Shown here in pieces: positions 24,875 through 34,034 of a stretch of DNA of 64,000 nt (positions are counted from its first letter, which is position 1; every line of letters starts with the position of its first letter). This DNA is from 54-19 sp038210655 (GTDB lineage: Bacteria > Chloroflexota > Chloroflexia > Chloroheliales > Chloroheliaceae): contig JBBQWM010000017.1 of NCBI GenBank assembly GCA_038210655.1, positions 55,432 through 119,431 on the forward strand, given 5' to 3'. The notes below the pieces were generated by a model. It was not told the DNA's origin, made no database searches, and saw nothing but the letters and a program-made list of their open reading frames with translations. Both the position numbers and the translations under genes were made by a program.

Positions 24875-25915
24875 CTAACTGACACGTTTTTTGGTTTTGG
24901 GTCGCAGCATATTGCGGGCCAGCGCCAGCCCGCCTTTGGCATAGATACCGAGATAGATCAACCAGTTTAGCAGGAAAAAAGTCTGCCGGGCGTAATGCTT
25001 GCGATGGAAAACTAGCATTGCGTGGTAGAAGTTTAGCAAAGCCCCGGTGCTGCGTTGCTTGCTGCTCTCGCCTTTGTAATGGATGACGGTTGTCACCGGA
25101 TTGTAAAAAACTTTCCAGCCTTGCTGTTTGATCCGGTAAGCCCAATCGAGGTCTTCGCCGTACATAAAGAAGGCTTCATCCAAAATTCCAGCCTGGGCAA
25201 TAGCCTCGGCCCGTACCAGCATAAATGCGCCGCAGACGCTATCAATTTCGTACATGGTATTAACGTCCAGGAAGGTCAAATTGTAGCGGGCAAAACGACG
25301 ACTTTTGGGGAAGATTTTACTCAATCCTAACATACGGTAGAACGAGACTTCCGGGGTCGGGAAACTGCGGCGGCAGGCCAGATCAAGCGACCCATCGGCC
25401 TTGACCAATTTTGGCCCGACGATGCCCGCCTCCGGGTAGGTTTGCATAAAGTCGTACATCGCCTGGAAGCAATCGGGTGGTACGACCGTATCGGGGTTGA
25501 GCAGCACCACATAGCGGGCCTGGGGTTGCGAACCGATATACAGGTTGCGGGCTTGTTCGGGTAAATTGACCTCGACACTAGTCTCGAAAGGGCAAATCTG
25601 GCGCAGCGCCAGGTTATTGCCAAAGGAGAAGCCACCGTTGCGCGGGCTGACGATTACGTTCAGGTGGGGGTAATTTGGCTCAAATTCGGCCTTGAGCATT
25701 GCTACGCTCTCGTCCTGAGAGCCGTTATCGACGACAAAGACCCGCCAGCGAAAATCGCACCGACTGGCGAAGACCGATTGCAAACAGGCCCTCAGCAATT
25801 GCGCCGTATTATAGTTGACGATGACAATATCAAGATCACTCTTGAAATTTTCGGGCGCTAGGGGTTGCCCGTTAGCCGCGACACCGGCCTTGACCGAAGT
25901 CTGGATTACACTCAC
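24875..25915 (-). CDS. Family 2 glycosyltransferase
   Basis: The 346-residue GT-A fold enzyme contains 'DLDIVIVNYNTAQLLRACLQ', the nucleotide-binding 'VFVVDNGSQDESV', and the DXD-like 'ARYVVLLNPDTVVP'. 'LVRAEAIAQAGILDEAFFMY' followed by 'GEDLDWAYRIKQQGWK' is the typical rhamnosyltransferase-like acceptor region. It ends with a hydrophobic membrane-associated segment. It is the first gene of a two-gene operon with the polyprenyl sugar transferase and likely adds a sugar to the lipid-linked glycan. Confidence 0.9.
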   Translation of the reverse strand: MSVIQTSVKAGVAANGQPLAPENFKSDLDIVIVNYNTAQLLRACLQSVFASRCDFRWRVFVVDNGSQDESVAMLKAEFEPNYPHLNVIVSPRNGGFSFGNNLALRQICPFETSVEVNLPEQARNLYIGSQPQARYVVLLNPDTVVPPDCFQAMYDFMQTYPEAGIVGPKLVKADGSLDLACRRSFPTPEVSFYRMLGLSKIFPKSRRFARYNLTFLDVNTMYEIDSVCGAFMLVRAEAIAQAGILDEAFFMYGEDLDWAYRIKQQGWKVFYNPVTTVIHYKGESSKQRSTGALLNFYHAMLVFHRKHYARQTFFLLNWLIYLGIYAKGGLALARNMLRPKTKKRVS

Positions 25916-26028
25916 AAAATCTATCCTTAGTAAGAGTAAAGAATTAGCTTCTTAGCTTGTAGGGTGCGATTTTACCTAATCTTTTTGAGGCTACCCTTAC
26001 AACCAGGTTAATTCTTCAGGCTCTCTTA

Positions 26029-26159
26029 GTAACAAACTGCAAATTTTTCTGTAGGGGCGACCCTTGTGGTCGCCCTCGGAGACCGTGCCGGGTGTTCACG
26101 GGCGACCACAAGGGTCGCCCCTACAGTGTAATGTCTTTGCAACTTGCTGTAGTTGTTAC
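26029..26159. repeat. Inverted-repeat element with gtaggggcgacc core
   Basis: Core arms ctgtaggggcgacccttgtg (26050-) and its complement ending ctacag (26126). The outer halves gtaacaaactgcaaa / tttgcaacttgctgtagttg are also partly inverted. It occupies the middle of the 558-bp gap 25916-26473, where no gene was seen. Confidence 0.85.
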
Positions 26160-26473
26160 AAGTTCGTTCGTCCTGTTGCGTCGGCAAGCTCCTAATACTA
26201 CTTGCTAGACTTGGACAGAAGGAACCAGAGCAAATTTCCTGCCAGTCAAAAATACTTGCTCTTATTATAACAAACCCGACCGCGAATTTCATCCCCGATC
26301 TTTTCCACATTTGGCGGGCCAATTTTGCCCGTCAGAATTTACGAATTCCAAAAACAACTTGTGATATACTTTCCTTTGCGGGCGCGACAGGTCAAACCTT
26401 TGCAACAAAGCCAGCCGTACCGCGTTATCTTTAGAAGAAAACGAATGTTAACAACAGGAAATCTCTCGGCTAA

Positions 26474-29086
26474 ATGAAAACCGCCGCGCCCGAAGAAAAA
26501 ATCTATAATCCTCCGACCGCCGCGCCGATCCAGGTCAGCCTGATGCAGCATACGCTAGGGCTGGCGACATTTGGGCTGGGGGGGTCGGTCGTGTTCGCCT
26601 TTTTGCTGGATTTGGTAGGGTTGCCCGTCCGACCCTGGACGGTCGGGCCGCTGGTGCTGGCTCTGATTGGGCTGGCGGGTTGGAATTTGGGGCGGCAGGT
26701 GCGACGCGGTAAGTATAGCTGGGGTGGTTACGATTTTGCCGAGTTCGTGGCTTTTGGACTGGTCTTTGGCGGTTTTCTGGCCTATGCTTTCTGGCTAGGG
26801 AAGCCCAATTTGCTGCCGGTCGGTACGACGGTCGATGCCGTCCATCAGTACGGGCTGGCCGATTATATTGGGCAGAGTGGGCGGTTGCCGATCCACGCGA
26901 CCGAACTGCGGGCCAATTTGCAAGATGGGCTGGCCTATCCTCCGGCCTATGTCATTATCGTCTCGCTAATAGCCCAGACTTTTAAGCTCGACCCGCTCTA
27001 CTTGCTCTACCCGGTGGCGGCTTTTCTGGCGGCATTGGCGACGGCGGCGACTTTCGCGGTGGTCAGCTTGCTGCTGCGGGGGCGGCCCTGGCGGTTGCCG
27101 TTAGCAGGGTTAGCGGCGGGACTGACTTTTGTGCCTTACGGTTACACTTTTGGCAGCTTTACCTCTCAGAACTATTTCGCTCAGGTTTTCGCCCACGCCT
27201 TGCTGGTTATGACGCTCTTTTTTTTGCTGGCATGGCGGCGGGACGATAGTGCAATCTCGGTCGGGCTATTTGGCCTGACCGAAGCGGCCCTGCTAATTTG
27301 TTATCCAACTTTTGCTTTGATCCCATTGGCGACCTTTGGCTTGCTGGTACTTTTTTGGAAAGGGCGCACCTGGCGCACCCGCTTGCTCTATCTTGCTGGG
27401 ATACTTATCCCTTTAGGCATACTGGCCTTCCTCTTTTTGAAAGATCGTTTGGAAACTGGCCTCGGTACGGTCGCCAATGAGGGCGAAGTACTACAGCCCG
27501 ATTTGAATCGCTATGGCTGGCCGGTGCTGGTGGTAGCCATGTTTGGGCTGGGTTTTACTCTCTGGCAGGGCAAGCCGGGGTCGTGGATAGTAGCGCTCTT
27601 CGGGGGGTTGCTGGCGCTGGAAGGGCTGGCCCTCTGGCTGCTCAAGGGCTTTTTCAACCAGGGGTCGTATTACGCCGTTTATAAGCAGTTCTACCCGGCC
27701 CTCTATCTGGTCGTGGTTTTGGCGGCTATCGGTCTGGACTGGTTGTTGCGCCGCTTTGCTTTGGGGTTGGAAAAGCGGTCTGGCCCGAAGCTTCACCTGG
27801 GCCGTTCGCAAGCCGCCTGGCTGGCCTCGCTAATCGCGGTCGGTCTGTATGGGGCGTTCCTGGCGGGAACCTGGGTGATCCACCCAAAGCCCGAACGGGC
27901 GACGGCGGTTATCACGCCCGACGAAATCAAGGTCGCGCAGTGGATGAAGGCCAATTTGAAGCTCGATGAATATGCGGTCGGCTATAATGTGCCGCCCGGA
28001 ACTCCGGCCTACTGGTTGCAGGTCGGGATTTTCAAACAGCCACGCGGGGTACGTAGCAACGATTTGTTAAACCGCCTTCCGCTCACGTTTGGCGGCTGGT
28101 TCTATGCGCCCGACTCGAACCGCTACTTCTTTACCGACGATTTGCAGCAAATCAACCTGGATGAGCGTAGCCAGGTACTTTACCAGAGTGGCAGCGCGGC
28201 GGTTCTGACCCGCACCGAGGCTTACGACCAGCAATTTGGCCTACGGCCCGGCCTGACGATCCAGTATACCGGCGACCTGAAGCAAGGCTATCTGGAATTA
28301 CGCACCGAAGCGACCTTGACCCAGGAAGCCTCCAACTGGCTAAAAGTGGGTCTCGAAATCGAGCCTGCCGGGGGTGGGCCGGTTATCTTTAGCGAGATGG
28401 TTCCGGCGGAGGCGGGGCGTGAAAAGAAGCAATTCATGGGTATCGTGGTGGGGGTTCCGAACCTGAAACTGCACGAGTTTTATTCCAACCAGCAAAATCT
28501 AACTCAGCCTTCTCCGACCAGTCAGCCCCTTGCGCCGGGCCGTTATGCCGCCTTTATGGTGTTGCAAAAGCAGGGTGCGGTCATTGTGCGCCACAAGTTG
28601 TTGGAATTTACCCAGGCTCCCAGCAGCATCCCCGTCCCGGATTTTGGGCCGGGGGTTCCCTTTGGTCAATATGTGTTCGAGGGTAGTCTGACCCAAAGTT
28701 TGCCGCCGGTTGGCCCGTTCGATTTTGCGCTCAACATCGACCGCTTCAGGCTACTCGGCTTACAATTGCCGGACAAAGCCGGTTCGGGCGAAACTATCCA
28801 GGCCGGGTTGCAATGGCAAATCGTCGCGTCGGTGAGCCGTAGCTACAAATTGCGCTGGGTCTGGCTGGACGAAAACGGGCAGGCAGTGGCTCAGGTCGAA
28901 GCGGTTCCCCTCAACGGTCTCTATCCGACCTGGCTGTGGCCCGCCGCCCAACCGACCACGATCCGGCAGGGCCTGAAATTGCCGGGGAAAGCGGGCCGCT
29001 ACCAATTGGCCCTGGCGTTGGTGGACGGTACGACCGGGCAAGCTTCGGAGCTAAAGCGGTTGGCTAAATTTATTGAGGTAGGCTAA
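26474..29086 (+). CDS. Large GT-C-like membrane protein with C-terminal beta domain
   Basis: The 870-residue protein has about 12-13 membrane segments in residues ~20-470, then a large extracytoplasmic part. The first outer loop contains 'TVDAVHQYGLADYIGQSGRL', with an acidic residue after the second helix as in GT-C glycosyltransferases that use lipid-linked sugars. The last ~120 residues ('DRFRLLGLQLPDKAGSGETI', 'AGLQWQIVASVSRSYKLRWV', 'PGKAGRYQLALALVDGTTGQ') form a beta-sandwich-like domain, also found at the end of the GT39-like protein at 30814-32949. A glycan-assembly role is inferred; the substrate is unknown. Confidence 0.65.
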   Translation: MKTAAPEEKIYNPPTAAPIQVSLMQHTLGLATFGLGGSVVFAFLLDLVGLPVRPWTVGPLVLALIGLAGWNLGRQVRRGKYSWGGYDFAEFVAFGLVFGGFLAYAFWLGKPNLLPVGTTVDAVHQYGLADYIGQSGRLPIHATELRANLQDGLAYPPAYVIIVSLIAQTFKLDPLYLLYPVAAFLAALATAATFAVVSLLLRGRPWRLPLAGLAAGLTFVPYGYTFGSFTSQNYFAQVFAHALLVMTLFFLLAWRRDDSAISVGLFGLTEAALLICYPTFALIPLATFGLLVLFWKGRTWRTRLLYLAGILIPLGILAFLFLKDRLETGLGTVANEGEVLQPDLNRYGWPVLVVAMFGLGFTLWQGKPGSWIVALFGGLLALEGLALWLLKGFFNQGSYYAVYKQFYPALYLVVVLAAIGLDWLLRRFALGLEKRSGPKLHLGRSQAAWLASLIAVGLYGAFLAGTWVIHPKPERATAVITPDEIKVAQWMKANLKLDEYAVGYNVPPGTPAYWLQVGIFKQPRGVRSNDLLNRLPLTFGGWFYAPDSNRYFFTDDLQQINLDERSQVLYQSGSAAVLTRTEAYDQQFGLRPGLTIQYTGDLKQGYLELRTEATLTQEASNWLKVGLEIEPAGGGPVIFSEMVPAEAGREKKQFMGIVVGVPNLKLHEFYSNQQNLTQPSPTSQPLAPGRYAAFMVLQKQGAVIVRHKLLEFTQAPSSIPVPDFGPGVPFGQYVFEGSLTQSLPPVGPFDFALNIDRFRLLGLQLPDKAGSGETIQAGLQWQIVASVSRSYKLRWVWLDENGQAVAQVEAVPLNGLYPTWLWPAAQPTTIRQGLKLPGKAGRYQLALALVDGTTGQASELKRLAKFIEVG

Positions 29087-29124
29087 ACTACTCTAAAAAT
29101 AGCCAGTCGCACACTTATTAGCCC

Positions 29125-29200
29125 CTGTAGGAGCGAGCTTCTGCTGGCGATGGAAGCCACAGCCGGGTGTTTAATCGCGAGCAGAAGCTCGCTCCTACAG
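29125..29200. repeat. Inverted repeat, gtaggagcgagcttctgctcgcga type
   Basis: Arms ctgtaggagcgagcttctgc and gcagaagctcgctcctacag enclose a 36-nt loop. A close copy lies at 51677-51753. Confidence 0.9.
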
Positions 29201-29230
29201 AATATCGTAGGGCCTAATCTCTTTGTAAAT

Positions 29231-29332
29231 GTAACTACACAGCCTGATCCTTTGGGCGACCACATAGGGTCGCACCCTACAACAGATTTTGGTAGGGGCG
29301 ACCCGATGTGGTCGCCCGGCCTGAGTAGTTAC
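29231..29332. repeat. Inverted-repeat element, GTAACTACTCAG family
   Basis: Outer arms gtaactacacag / ctgagtagttac; inner arms gggcgaccacatagggtcgc and ggtaggggcgacccgatgtg. It lies upstream of the nitroreductase gene. Together with the element at 29125 it fills the gap 29087-29368. Confidence 0.9.
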
Positions 29333-29368
29333 TTGTAATTTGCTGTAAGCTTGAAAGTTTGAGGGAAT

Positions 29369-30079
29369 ATGACGAATAGCGGATATGAGCAAGCTAAAAG
29401 CCAGGGTTATCAATTTGAGCCGCTAGAGTTCCGGCGGTTAGAGCCGGGAGAGCAGTTGGCAAACTCCCGGCACTTTTTGGAGACGCTGCGCCAACGGCGG
29501 ACGGTACGCTATTTCTCGCCGGAGCCAGTGCCTTACGAACTGATCGAGAATGCGATTGCGACTGCCGGGACGGCTCCCAGTGGGGCCAACCAACAGCCCT
29601 GGAGCTTTGCGGTTGTCTCCAACCTGGAACTCAAGCGGCGTATCCGGGAAGCGGCAGAAACCGAGGAGCGCGAGAGTTACGAGCATCGGATGTCGCCGGA
29701 GTGGTTGGAAGCCCTGGCCCCTCTCGGCACCGATTGGCACAAAGAACACCTTGAGGACGCGCCGTATGTTATTATCGTTTTTGAGCAGTTTTACGGGTTG
29801 CGCTCTGGTTTGGATGGAGCGCCGCAGCAGTTCAAGCATTATTATGTGGTAGAATCGGTTGGGATCGCGGTTGGCTTTTTGCTTGCCAGTTTGCATCAGG
29901 CCGGGTTAGCCACCCTGACCCACACTCCCAGCCCGATGAAGTTTTTGGGCGAGATTTTGGAGCGGCCCAAAAACGAGCGGGCCTTTGTCGTCATCCCGGT
30001 CGGCTACCCGGCCCCAAATTGCGAAGTGCCGGTTATTACCAAAAAGCCGCTCGACCAACTACTCTTTAGATATGATTAG
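29369..30079 (+). CDS. Nitroreductase family flavoprotein
   Basis: The 236-residue protein has the family start 'FLETLRQRRTVRYFSPEPVP' (FMN-phosphate binding RRTVR), 'AIATAGTAPSGANQQPWSFA' and 'VGIAVGFLLASLHQAGLATL' with the C-terminal 'VVIPVGYPA'. The N-terminal extension and the 'SPMKFLGEILERPKNERAF' region are as in iodotyrosine deiodinase/BluB-type members. It binds FMN and reduces an unidentified substrate with NAD(P)H. The stop codon lies in the ribosome-binding region of the next gene, suggesting co-transcription. Confidence 0.88.
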   Translation: MTNSGYEQAKSQGYQFEPLEFRRLEPGEQLANSRHFLETLRQRRTVRYFSPEPVPYELIENAIATAGTAPSGANQQPWSFAVVSNLELKRRIREAAETEERESYEHRMSPEWLEALAPLGTDWHKEHLEDAPYVIIVFEQFYGLRSGLDGAPQQFKHYYVVESVGIAVGFLLASLHQAGLATLTHTPSPMKFLGEILERPKNERAFVVIPVGYPAPNCEVPVITKKPLDQLLFRYD

Positions 30080-30089
30080 GAGAATTAGT

Positions 30090-30785
30090 GTGAAAACCAA
30101 AAACATGAAGTTTAGCCTGGACGAACTCAAGTCCAGTCTGAGCGACCTCAAGATCAACCCGGATGATCTAAAAGTCAGCCTGGATGATATTGGCTCAAAG
30201 TTGCACGAGCTAAAACTTACCCCGGACGACTTGAAGACCCGTTTGGACGATTTGAAACTCAGCCCCGACGACCTAATGGGGCGGTTGAACAACCTGAAGC
30301 TTAGCGCCGAGGAGCTAAATCTCAATACGGACGACTTGAAAAAGCTCTGGAAGAACCGTAAGTTTAGCCAGGACGACCTTTTTCGGCTGGCGAACGTGAT
30401 AGTGTTACCTTTCTGGCTTTTGATGCTCTTGTTGCCCAATACCGGGTTGGCTAAGAAAATCATGAGCAACAATTTTATTTTCATGGTGATGGGCGGGCTG
30501 TATACCGGGCTATTGGTACAGGGGATTTCTCAAAATCCCAACGGGATCAAGGATGTGATGAACCCTAGCCTCGACGGTATTACCAAGTTGCTCTCCAATC
30601 GTCAGAGCGCTTTTACGGGCTGGATGCACTTTATTACTTTCGACCTGTTTGTAGCGCGTTGGATTTATTTTGATAGCCTGGAACGGGGCAAAGCGGCCCG
30701 CTTTTCGATCTTGCTGACTTTTCTGGCTGGCCCGGCGGGTCTGCTGTTCTATCTGATCTTTGCCCGTCAGAAGAAGAAAAGCTAA
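30090..30785 (+). CDS. ABA4-like (DUF4281) membrane protein with N-terminal 14-residue helical repeats
   Basis: The start is the GTG at 30090, which has AGGAG (30078-30082) 7 nt upstream, giving 231 residues. Residues ~5-90 are made of 14-residue units such as LKLTPDDLKTRLDD, LKLSPDDLMGRLNN and LKLSAEELNLNTDD, strongly amphipathic and helical. The rest (~100-231) matches the ABA4-like/DUF4281 family: 'VLPFWLLMLLLPNTGLAKKI', a middle helix, 'WMHFITFDLFVARWIYFDS' and 'LAGPAGLLFYLIFARQ', about four membrane helices. Plant and cyanobacterial relatives act on carotenoids, but that role is not shown here. The repeats may bind lipid or a partner. Confidence 0.78.
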   Translation: MKTKNMKFSLDELKSSLSDLKINPDDLKVSLDDIGSKLHELKLTPDDLKTRLDDLKLSPDDLMGRLNNLKLSAEELNLNTDDLKKLWKNRKFSQDDLFRLANVIVLPFWLLMLLLPNTGLAKKIMSNNFIFMVMGGLYTGLLVQGISQNPNGIKDVMNPSLDGITKLLSNRQSAFTGWMHFITFDLFVARWIYFDSLERGKAARFSILLTFLAGPAGLLFYLIFARQKKKS

Positions 30786-30813
30786 GGACTGAGGACTGAG
30801 TGGATAAACGCTT

Positions 30814-32949
30814 TTGAGCCAACTTGCAAATAATCAGGCCGACCTGGTGACAGGTCGGCGAAAGCCTCCAATCGTAAAGCGCGGCCTCGCCCCCTTTGGG
30901 GGCAAATCGCAAATCGTAAATCTCCTGGCCCTGGCCCTGGTGGTAGGTCTGTCGCTGTTCGGGCGGTTGTGGCAGAATGGGACGGTTCCAGGTGGGTTGC
31001 ACTACGACGAGGCCGCCGATGGGCTGATCGGTCAGTCGATCTTGCACGGTCACTGGCGGATTTTCTATCCCGAATTTTCGGGCAAAGAGCCGCTTTATAT
31101 GTTGGTGCTGGGCCTGGGACAAGTTATCTGGGGCGAGACGACTCAGGCGGTACGGCTTCCGGCGGCTTTTGTGGGGGCGGCGACTATTGCGGCGAGTTGG
31201 TGGGCTTTTTACGCTCTGTTTCGGTCGGTGGAGAGCCAGAGTAGGGCGCGGCGGTTCGCCTGGCTTGCGGCGCTTGGGTTGGGCGTAAGCTACTGGCATT
31301 TCCACCTCAGCCGGTTGGGATACCGGGCGATTAGCTTGCCTCTGGTCGAGTTGTTGGCTTTTGCTGCCTTATGGACGGCGATCCGTACTCGTCGGTTTGA
31401 CTGGTGGGTCGCGGCGGGGCTACTCAACGCTCTGATTTTGTATACCTATCTATCGGCCCGGTTTGCCCCACTTGTGCTGGTCGCTTTTGGACTGTATGGA
31501 TTGGTTTTTCATCGCAAGCAATTTTTAGACTATTTCAAGGAGCAGCGTCGGGCGGTGTTGGTTGGGGCCGGGGTTTATCTTGCCGGGGTCGCACCGATGG
31601 CGCTTTATTTTGTTTTTAACCGACGCGATTTCTTCGACCGGGCCAACCAGGTTAGTATCTTTCAGCCGCTAGGCGAATTTCCCGGCAAACTGTTTAACAG
31701 CCTGGGACAGGTTGCCCAGCTAATCAGTCTACGCGGTTCGGACGACCTAAAGTATAATTTACCCGGTCGGGCTTTGTTCGATTGGCCTTTAGCCCTGTTT
31801 GTTTACGGCGGGTTGCTGCTGGCGATTTGGCGCTGGCGCAGGCCGGTCTACGGTTTTTTATTGATCTGGCTGGGCGTGATGCTGCTTCCGGCGCTGCTTA
31901 CTACCGAAGCCAACCAACCATTACGGCTCGGCGGGGCGGTTCCGGCCCTTTTCGGGCTGTGGGCGGTCGGAGCGGTCGAAAGTTGGCAATGGCTTTCGCA
32001 AAAGGCTAAATGGGGTCGTTGGGTTGGGGCGGTTGGGCTGGCAGGACTGTTGCTATTCGCTTCTGTCTCGACCTGGCAAGGCTATTTCGACAATTGGGGC
32101 AAGCGGCCCGATCTTTATTATGCTTTCGATCAGGATTATATCGACTTCGCCCGTCTAACCGTCGCCGATGGTCGGCAACAACCGGGGGTTGTACCGGTGG
32201 TCGTGACCGAGTCGGTCTTACACCCGACGATGGTCTTTTTGGAGCCGACTTTGAAAGAGGCTCGGTGGCTTGATCTGAACCGCAGCCTGATCTTGCCCCG
32301 CGAGTTGTTCGAGCAGAACCCGCCCCCTGCTGTCGATTATTTCGCAGGCGTGCGCTATTTGCAAAATTTCAAGCTGCCGACGTTTTGGGAGGAATGGCTT
32401 CGGCCTAACCAGTTGCGAGTGTTGCCACTGGCCGGGTACGGGGGGCCGGGTGGGGCGGTCTATCGCTATCAACCCACCAAAACCCTGACGCTTTCGGATT
32501 TACCGATCCAGGTGCGGACCTGTGGCGATTTGAATTTTGACGATAATATTCGGCTGTTGGGCTATCGTATGCGCCAAGAAGGGCGCAATTTGCAAATAGA
32601 CCTGTTCTGGCAGGCCCAACGCGCTACGCCGGACGATTTTCGGATGTTTGTTCATTTGGTAGGACAAGCCGGGTCGCCCGATGTACTAGGGATCGGCGAT
32701 GGCAATGGGGCTTATTCGCAAGCCTGGCGGCGTGGAGATGTTATTATCGGTCATCACGAGATCAGTCTGGAGCCAAAGGTGACGTTGCCGGGCCGGTACT
32801 TGCTAGAGGTCGGCTTATACAATACTACCACTCTCAAGCGGATGCCGATCCGTCCTCTGGCAGCCTCGACAGCGGCGAATTGCGCTCCAACGTTGCAATC
32901 CGACCCGGCTAATTCACAGGCGTTATTGCCCAATTTCGATTTAAAGTGA
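30814..32949 (+). CDS. GT39-like membrane glycosyltransferase with C-terminal beta domain
   Basis: The 711-residue protein starts at TTG 30814. About eleven membrane segments span residues ~30-420. The first outer loop has 'GGLHYDEAADGLIGQSIL', the DE pair being the expected catalytic acidic residues of PMT/ArnT-type GT-C enzymes, followed by 'FSGKEPLYMLVLGLG'. The C-terminal part (~530-690) is a beta-sandwich-like domain ('NIRLLGYRMRQEGRNLQIDL', 'PGRYLLEVGLYNTTTLKRM') resembling the end of the protein at 26474. It probably transfers sugars from a polyprenyl carrier to an external acceptor. Confidence 0.8.
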   Translation: MSQLANNQADLVTGRRKPPIVKRGLAPFGGKSQIVNLLALALVVGLSLFGRLWQNGTVPGGLHYDEAADGLIGQSILHGHWRIFYPEFSGKEPLYMLVLGLGQVIWGETTQAVRLPAAFVGAATIAASWWAFYALFRSVESQSRARRFAWLAALGLGVSYWHFHLSRLGYRAISLPLVELLAFAALWTAIRTRRFDWWVAAGLLNALILYTYLSARFAPLVLVAFGLYGLVFHRKQFLDYFKEQRRAVLVGAGVYLAGVAPMALYFVFNRRDFFDRANQVSIFQPLGEFPGKLFNSLGQVAQLISLRGSDDLKYNLPGRALFDWPLALFVYGGLLLAIWRWRRPVYGFLLIWLGVMLLPALLTTEANQPLRLGGAVPALFGLWAVGAVESWQWLSQKAKWGRWVGAVGLAGLLLFASVSTWQGYFDNWGKRPDLYYAFDQDYIDFARLTVADGRQQPGVVPVVVTESVLHPTMVFLEPTLKEARWLDLNRSLILPRELFEQNPPPAVDYFAGVRYLQNFKLPTFWEEWLRPNQLRVLPLAGYGGPGGAVYRYQPTKTLTLSDLPIQVRTCGDLNFDDNIRLLGYRMRQEGRNLQIDLFWQAQRATPDDFRMFVHLVGQAGSPDVLGIGDGNGAYSQAWRRGDVIIGHHEISLEPKVTLPGRYLLEVGLYNTTTLKRMPIRPLAASTAANCAPTLQSDPANSQALLPNFDLK

Positions 32950-32950
32950 T

Positions 32951-33243
32951 GGGTTGTGCGTCAGTTTTTGCAACCTAGCCAGGTTGTGCCACTCCCAAAA
33001 CCGGGCAGGTGAGTATATCTTAGAAAAATTTTCGCCGAAAAAATTCGTAACTACTCGCATCGGGCGACCAGATAGGGTCGCGCCTACCCGAAATCGGTTG
33101 TAGGGTGCGACCCTGTGTGGTCGCCCAAAATGGGTAAGCTGAGTAGTTACAAATTTTCTAGGATATACTCTTGAGTGATTTGGAGACGGGTTTTGATAAC
33201 CCCCCTTTATTATGGTTTGAACCTATCCAAAAAATTGACGCAC
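32951..33243. repeat. Long inverted-repeat element, TGCGTCA family, split by a second element
   Basis: The ends ttgtgcgtcagtttttgcaa and ccaaaaaattgacgcac are inverted. Inner landmarks (agccaggttgtgcc, gagtatatct..agaaaaattttcg, and on the right aaattttctaggatatactc, gagtgatttgga) match the intact copy at 45823-46006 in the same order. In this copy a GTAACTACTC-type element (33047-33150) is inserted in the loop. Confidence 0.85.
33047..33150. repeat. GTAACTACTCAG-family element nested inside the TGCGTCA element
   Basis: Outer arms gtaactactcg.. / ..gctgagtagttac with core gggcgaccagatagggtcgc and gtagggtgcgaccctgtgtg. It sits where the undisturbed copy at 45.9 kb has a continuous loop. No gene lies in 32950-33447. 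Confidence 0.88.
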
Positions 33244-33447
33244 CGCCAAAATGAGGCTTGCTATTGCAATGACCTGGGAAGTAACTTATAATGAGGCTGG
33301 TTGGAGTAAGTTAATGGACAAAAATACGCTTACTTTGCTCTTTTTCATTTATATTCAGGGTTTCGAGTTGAATTTATCGGACGAGCATGCTTTATTTGGA
33401 TAGCTTTTGTTTCAAGATAACTCTAGCAGAAAGTTACAGGAATTAGT

Positions 33448-33936
33448 GTGGCTGACGATCATCCCAGGGTAATCTACATCCGAGCCGGGTCGAGTGGCAA
33501 TAACCAGGCCGATTTGGTTGGGTTGATTAGCCGGATTCGGCGTGAAGCAATTACCACCAACCGTCAATACTTTGTGCTTCAATTAGCCTACGATCAAAGC
33601 GTCCTCGACAACCCGACCGCCTGGAATACGCTCAAGCAGGTGATGATTAAACAGGGGTTGGCCCTGGTCGTTTCGGGCGGCTCGAACGAAGCCCGCAATC
33701 TGGCAAATGCAGCAGGCTTCCCAATAGTCGGGACGGCTGAAAACGAAGAGATGATCCCGCCTGATTTGGATCGCATCCGGGCGCAGGTTTTGGGTCATAT
33801 CTTGCCGGAAGAAATGGGTGGCTTGAGTTTCGAGCAGGTCGCCGAAGAATATCGCAATTATGAAATCGATTCGGCTTTACGGACGGCAGGCGGTTTTATC
33901 GAGTTTGTCCGGCAACGACACTCCAAGAAATTTTAA
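33448..33936 (+). CDS. Uncharacterised 162-residue protein
   Basis: It starts at GTG. It reads as alternating strands and helices: 'VIYIRAGSSGNNQADLVGLI', 'NRQYFVLQLAYDQSVLDNP', 'LKQVMIKQGLALVVSGGSNE', 'ARNLANAAGFPIVGTAEN'. This pattern resembles the Rossmann-like N-terminal domain of large envelope proteins in this phylum that carry a baseplate-J-type segment ('..EARxLAxxAGFPV'), but only weakly and from memory. The C-terminal helix is charged. There is no signal peptide or membrane segment. I assign no function. Confidence 0.6.
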   Translation: MADDHPRVIYIRAGSSGNNQADLVGLISRIRREAITTNRQYFVLQLAYDQSVLDNPTAWNTLKQVMIKQGLALVVSGGSNEARNLANAAGFPIVGTAENEEMIPPDLDRIRAQVLGHILPEEMGGLSFEQVAEEYRNYEIDSALRTAGGFIEFVRQRHSKKF

Positions 33937-34034
33937 TTTATTATAGTGGCGGAGATGGCGCAAGATAGGCCAGTTGGCTTTGGCTAGATTAAAAGCGCTC
34001 CGGCCCGATTCTGGATAAGGCAAATTCTTTTCCC

